A DNA stretch of 64,000 nucleotides from an uncultured Bacteroidales bacterium (lineage in GTDB: Bacteria > Bacteroidota > Bacteroidia > Bacteroidales > Bacteroidaceae), in contig CALZJF010000004.1 of NCBI GenBank assembly GCA_945787885.1, forward strand, positions 36,410 to 100,409, read 5' to 3'. The notes under the pieces are model-generated. The model was not told the DNA's origin. It worked only from the letters and a program-made list of their open reading frames with translations, and did no database searches. The first letter of the stretch is position 1. Each line of letters begins with the position of its first letter. This document shows, piece by piece, positions 61,578 to 64,000 of this stretch. The position numbers and the translations under genes were made by a program.

Positions 61578-62636
61578 TTACAACCCCAGAGCGTAGCCGA
61601 CACCATAGAGCGTGGCACCGACGAGGGCTACGGGAGTAATTTCCAAGGCGCAAAAGTACAAAATTAAGTGTGTTACGCCGAAAGGCCTTTGAAAAAATAT
61701 ATGATAGCACTTGTAGAGAAGCAAAATTTTGACAAGTGACAGCAACAAAATTCCTGCTATCAACGTGTCGGAAACAGGGAGGTCAAAGAAGACCAATGCC
61801 AAGGCCAACGGCATGAGGCCGCAGCCCGTGGCGAAGACGGAAATCAGATACATATCTGACCATTGCCGACACTTCGCCGACGTGAAGAACGTATGGTTCA
61901 CGATGGCATAAAGGAGGAGCTTGAAGAGGAAATAGACCGCCATGATGCCCGTGCCAACGCCGAGAATGACGTAGGGCGACTGCGCGGCGAACGTCTGGGG
62001 CAGGAAGGCCTGCACATTGCCGAAGAAGAGGATGCCCACCATGAAGCACGTCTGGAGCACGAGGAAGAAGCGGCCGCGCAGCACATTGTCCTCGCGATTG
62101 TTGAAGAGGTTGGGCCGCTCGCGGGTATAGAAGAAGTCGGCCAACTGTCCGCGGAGGAATCTCCACGAGGTGGCGACGACGAGGGCTATGAGGAAGAAAT
62201 TGAAAAGGAGTCCGGCGGTGACGTAGTCGTCATTGCGGAAACGATATTCTACGGGGTCGCCCGCGATGCCCACGGGGTGCCACTCCACCTCCTCGTGCCG
62301 CCAGCAGATGTCGCGCACATCGGGTTGCCAGAGTGTGCGGAAGCCTGCCAGGAAGATGCTGTCCTTGGGCAGGGGGAATGTGCCCGCGGCAAGGGGCGAT
62401 GGGGGGGCGGCAGGGGGCTGCAGCGGCGCGGGCTGCACGGCAAAGTAGGCCCCTAACACAGAGTCGGGGGCTTCAAACGTCAGGTGTTCCTCTGGCATGG
62501 CCACCTCTGCCGCCGACGTAGGAGCCGGGGCGGGCGAGAGGCTGTCAGGGGCGGGCGAGAGAGAAGAAGGGAAGGAAGAGGGAAACATACTGCTTGGGGG
62601 TGAAGTCGATGCCGCAAGAATCATATTTACGCACAC
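61578..62636 (-). CDS. DUF4271 membrane protein
   Basis: The 352-residue protein has a Pro/Ser-rich N-terminal half (about 1-100) and then about seven to eight membrane segments (GLLFNFFLIALVVATSW, VVLQTCF-like, ILGVGTGIMAVYFLFKLLLY, LILYFCALEITPVALVGATL). It matches DUF4271, a Bacteroidetes family of unknown role encoded next to hemD. The start codon abuts the stop of the LOG-type gene; M5 or M17 are alternative starts. Confidence 0.85.
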   Translation of the reverse strand: MCVNMILAASTSPPSSMFPSSFPSSLSPAPDSLSPAPAPTSAAEVAMPEEHLTFEAPDSVLGAYFAVQPAPLQPPAAPPSPLAAGTFPLPKDSIFLAGFRTLWQPDVRDICWRHEEVEWHPVGIAGDPVEYRFRNDDYVTAGLLFNFFLIALVVATSWRFLRGQLADFFYTRERPNLFNNREDNVLRGRFFLVLQTCFMVGILFFGNVQAFLPQTFAAQSPYVILGVGTGIMAVYFLFKLLLYAIVNHTFFTSAKCRQWSDMYLISVFATGCGLMPLALALVFFDLPVSDTLIAGILLLSLVKILLLYKCYHIFFQRPFGVTHLILYFCALEITPVALVGATLYGVGYALGL

Positions 62637-63212
62637 TCAGAGCGCGGCGAAGCGCCTGACGGAGACATCCCACAGCGGAGTCACCTCACAGAGACGCACG
62701 GCATGGGCGGCATCTGACGCCACACACCAGCAACCGCGATGCTGCGGACGCATGAAGTGGCCCTCTACGCAACGCTCCAGCTGCTGCAGAAGGGGGTCGA
62801 AATACCCATTGACATTGAGGATGACGATGGGCTTGAGGTAGAGCCCGAGCTGCTTCCAGGTGATGATTTCGAGCAATTCTTCGAGGGTGCCCACGCCGCC
62901 GGGGCAGGCTATGCAGGCATCGCCCGTCTGCGCCATTCGCTCCTTGCGCTCGTGCATATCGGGGGTGACGATGAGCTGCGTCATGCCCGTATGCTGCCAC
63001 TGCTGGTCAATCATGAACTGGGGGATGATGCCGATGGCACGTCCTCCCTCGGCGAGCAGGGCATTGGCGGTGGCAGCCATGAGTCCAGTGCGGCCTGCGC
63101 CGTTCACCAGCGTATGGTGGCGGCGTGCCATAACGCGGCCCAGCTCGGCAGCGGCTTCCTGATAGCAAGGGGCAACTTGTCCGCTCGATGCGGCATAGAC
63201 GGTGATATTCAT
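62637..63212 (-). CDS. LOG/TIGR00730-type phosphoribohydrolase-like protein
   Basis: The 191-residue protein starts at MNITVYAASSGQ; the frame is open 15 codons further upstream. The Rossmann-fold signature PGGVGTLEE (104-112) and MHERK (86-90) define the lysine-decarboxylase-like/LOG family. Members release the free base from cytokinin nucleotides in plants; in bacteria the role is nucleotide 5'-monophosphate hydrolysis or unknown. Despite the old name it is not a lysine decarboxylase. It heads the unit LOG-DUF4271-hemD-rnpA-yidD-tatD. Confidence 0.93.
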   Translation of the reverse strand: MNITVYAASSGQVAPCYQEAAAELGRVMARRHHTLVNGAGRTGLMAATANALLAEGGRAIGIIPQFMIDQQWQHTGMTQLIVTPDMHERKERMAQTGDACIACPGGVGTLEELLEIITWKQLGLYLKPIVILNVNGYFDPLLQQLERCVEGHFMRPQHRGCWCVASDAAHAVRLCEVTPLWDVSVRRFAAL

Positions 63213-63334
63213 AGGGGGGGGGATAGGCTGTTGAGGTGGAAATGTGTATGTGGGCATCTGTGGGGGGAGCGGTGTGTGTGTCCGCAGTGGTGCGGGGTCA
63301 TTCGCCGCCCTTGCTTTTGCCTCGGAATAGGCTG

Positions 63335-63342
63335 CAAAGTTA
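63335..63342 (-). promoter_or_regulatory. -7 box of the LOG-type gene operon
   Basis: On the minus strand this reads TAACTTTG, fitting TAnnTTTG, about 120 bases before the start codon. No -33 TTG is clear. Confidence 0.5.
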
Positions 63343-63379
63343 CTAAAATGTTCAGAGTTGGATGAAATTCTAAGCGGGG

Positions 63380-63565
63380 TAAGTAGGTGTTCAAAATTAG
63401 TTTTATGTTTGCATGCTCTGTTTGGATGCAGATTTTAGTCTTGAAATAAAGGAGCATAGCGGGCTATGTGACTGTTTTCAAGGCTGAAAGATGCGCCAAA
63501 GAGAGTGTGCAAACATAAGTGGCATCAAGAAAGTTTAGTATAAACTAATTTTGAACACCTACTTA
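63380..63565. repeat. Family A palindromic element, copy A3 (186 bp, inverted)
   Basis: It is the reverse complement of copy A2 with few changes: ends TAAGTAGGTGTTC, core cap CATAGC-GG-GCTATG. It lies upstream of the LOG-type gene promoter. Confidence 0.9.
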
Positions 63566-64000
63566 ATGAAAATCAGGCATCGAATAATGTGCTGACGTTA
63601 CAGGTAGGATGTTCAAAATCAGACCATGAAATGCAGAACGCAGTGGTATGGCCGAACGTGCCGGATGGCTGCGCCACACTTACCTTCCCCGATGCTTTCC
63701 CCGACGTTTTGAGACATAGAAACAGGAGCGGGAAGATGGGGATGAAATGTTCTAAATGCAATATCAAAGCACGCGAAATAATCTTGACATAAAACTTTTT
63801 GAAAGAAAGGCAGACGAAATATTTTGATTTTAGAAAATCTTTTCGCAATATTTGTACCACAAATCAAAAACACATAGCCTAACTCAAACAGTCATGACAT
63901 AATTACACACACAAAACATCGCCAACCCTCCCCCCTATAATCCCCCCATAAACATTCCCCCTTTCCCCTTCCCCCCTTATATATCCCCCTAACTAAAATA
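63566..64000. other. Right-edge region without a supported gene
   Basis: No convincing gene is seen in these 435 bases. The last 75 bases are a C-rich low-complexity run of CCCCCnTATA-like pieces. AATATTTG near 63850 on the plus strand weakly resembles a -7 box for a gene beyond the edge. Confidence 0.4.

Noticed and set aside
62637-63212. Lysine decarboxylase
   Set aside because: The PGGxGTxxE motif belongs to the LOG/TIGR00730 family; the decarboxylase name is an old misannotation and no PLP domain is present.
63573-63873. Small overlapping frames at the right edge
   Set aside because: They overlap on opposite strands with no conserved feature or start signal.

Overview
The window looks like chromosomal DNA from a Bacteroidales bacterium, most like the Prevotella/Alloprevotella group. 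This rests on Bacteroidetes-type promoters (TAnnTTTG near -7, sometimes TTG near -33), a TIGR01782-type TonB-dependent receptor, surface proteins ending in type IX secretion-like sorting domains, DUF5686 and DUF4271 proteins, and the gene orders murG-murC-ftsQ-ftsA-ftsZ-yqeY and DUF4271-hemD-rnpA-yidD-tatD. There is no rRNA, no CRISPR array, no prophage and no intact transposase. The genus is inferred, not proven.

Layout. 0-12.2 kb: a DUF5686 surface protein cut by the left edge, a large secreted discoidin/FIVAR-like protein, an RlpA-like protein and a 1728-residue alpha-2-macroglobulin-like protein, all on the minus strand. 12.2-15.4 kb: a palindromic element, a nine-unit 107-bp repeat array and a plus-strand Fic gene with an operator-like palindrome. 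15.4-22.5 kb, minus strand: a three-gene membrane operon (VTT/YqaA, acyltransferase, unknown polytopic protein), purD with an S41 protease, and a PfkB kinase. 22.6-26.1 kb: two tRNA-Asn genes, then an AT-rich pair encoding an OmpA-like protein and a von Willebrand A lipoprotein. 26.2-34.4 kb: the distal half of the division and cell-wall cluster, murG-murC-ftsQ-ftsA-ftsZ-ftsZ-yqeY, with two tandem ftsZ genes. 34.4-43.7 kb: tyrS, lemA with an M48 protease, a purple-acid-phosphatase-like protein and a TonB receptor. 43.7-50 kb, plus strand: parC and a tricorn-like protease. 50.7-63.2 kb, minus strand: a giant fibronectin-type/cleaved-adhesin surface protein, a THUMP-like methyltransferase, two tandem sugar-kinase paralogues, a shortened TatD protein, yidD, rnpA, hemD, DUF4271 and a LOG-type gene.

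The most striking non-coding feature is a set of intergenic palindromic elements. Family A (about 186-196 bp, ends TAAGTAGG/CCTACTTA) and family B (189 bp, ends GGTAGG/CCTACC, flanked by 4-bp duplications) can each fold into one long hairpin. Their hairpin caps share a motif in which one base pair differs by a compensating double change, which suggests the fold itself is maintained. Both families have internally deleted derivatives.

Functionally the window combines housekeeping (division, peptidoglycan precursors, purine and heme synthesis, tRNA processing, topoisomerase IV) with cell-envelope and secreted proteins. The tandem ftsZ genes and the covarying palindromic elements are the best candidates for undescribed biology.
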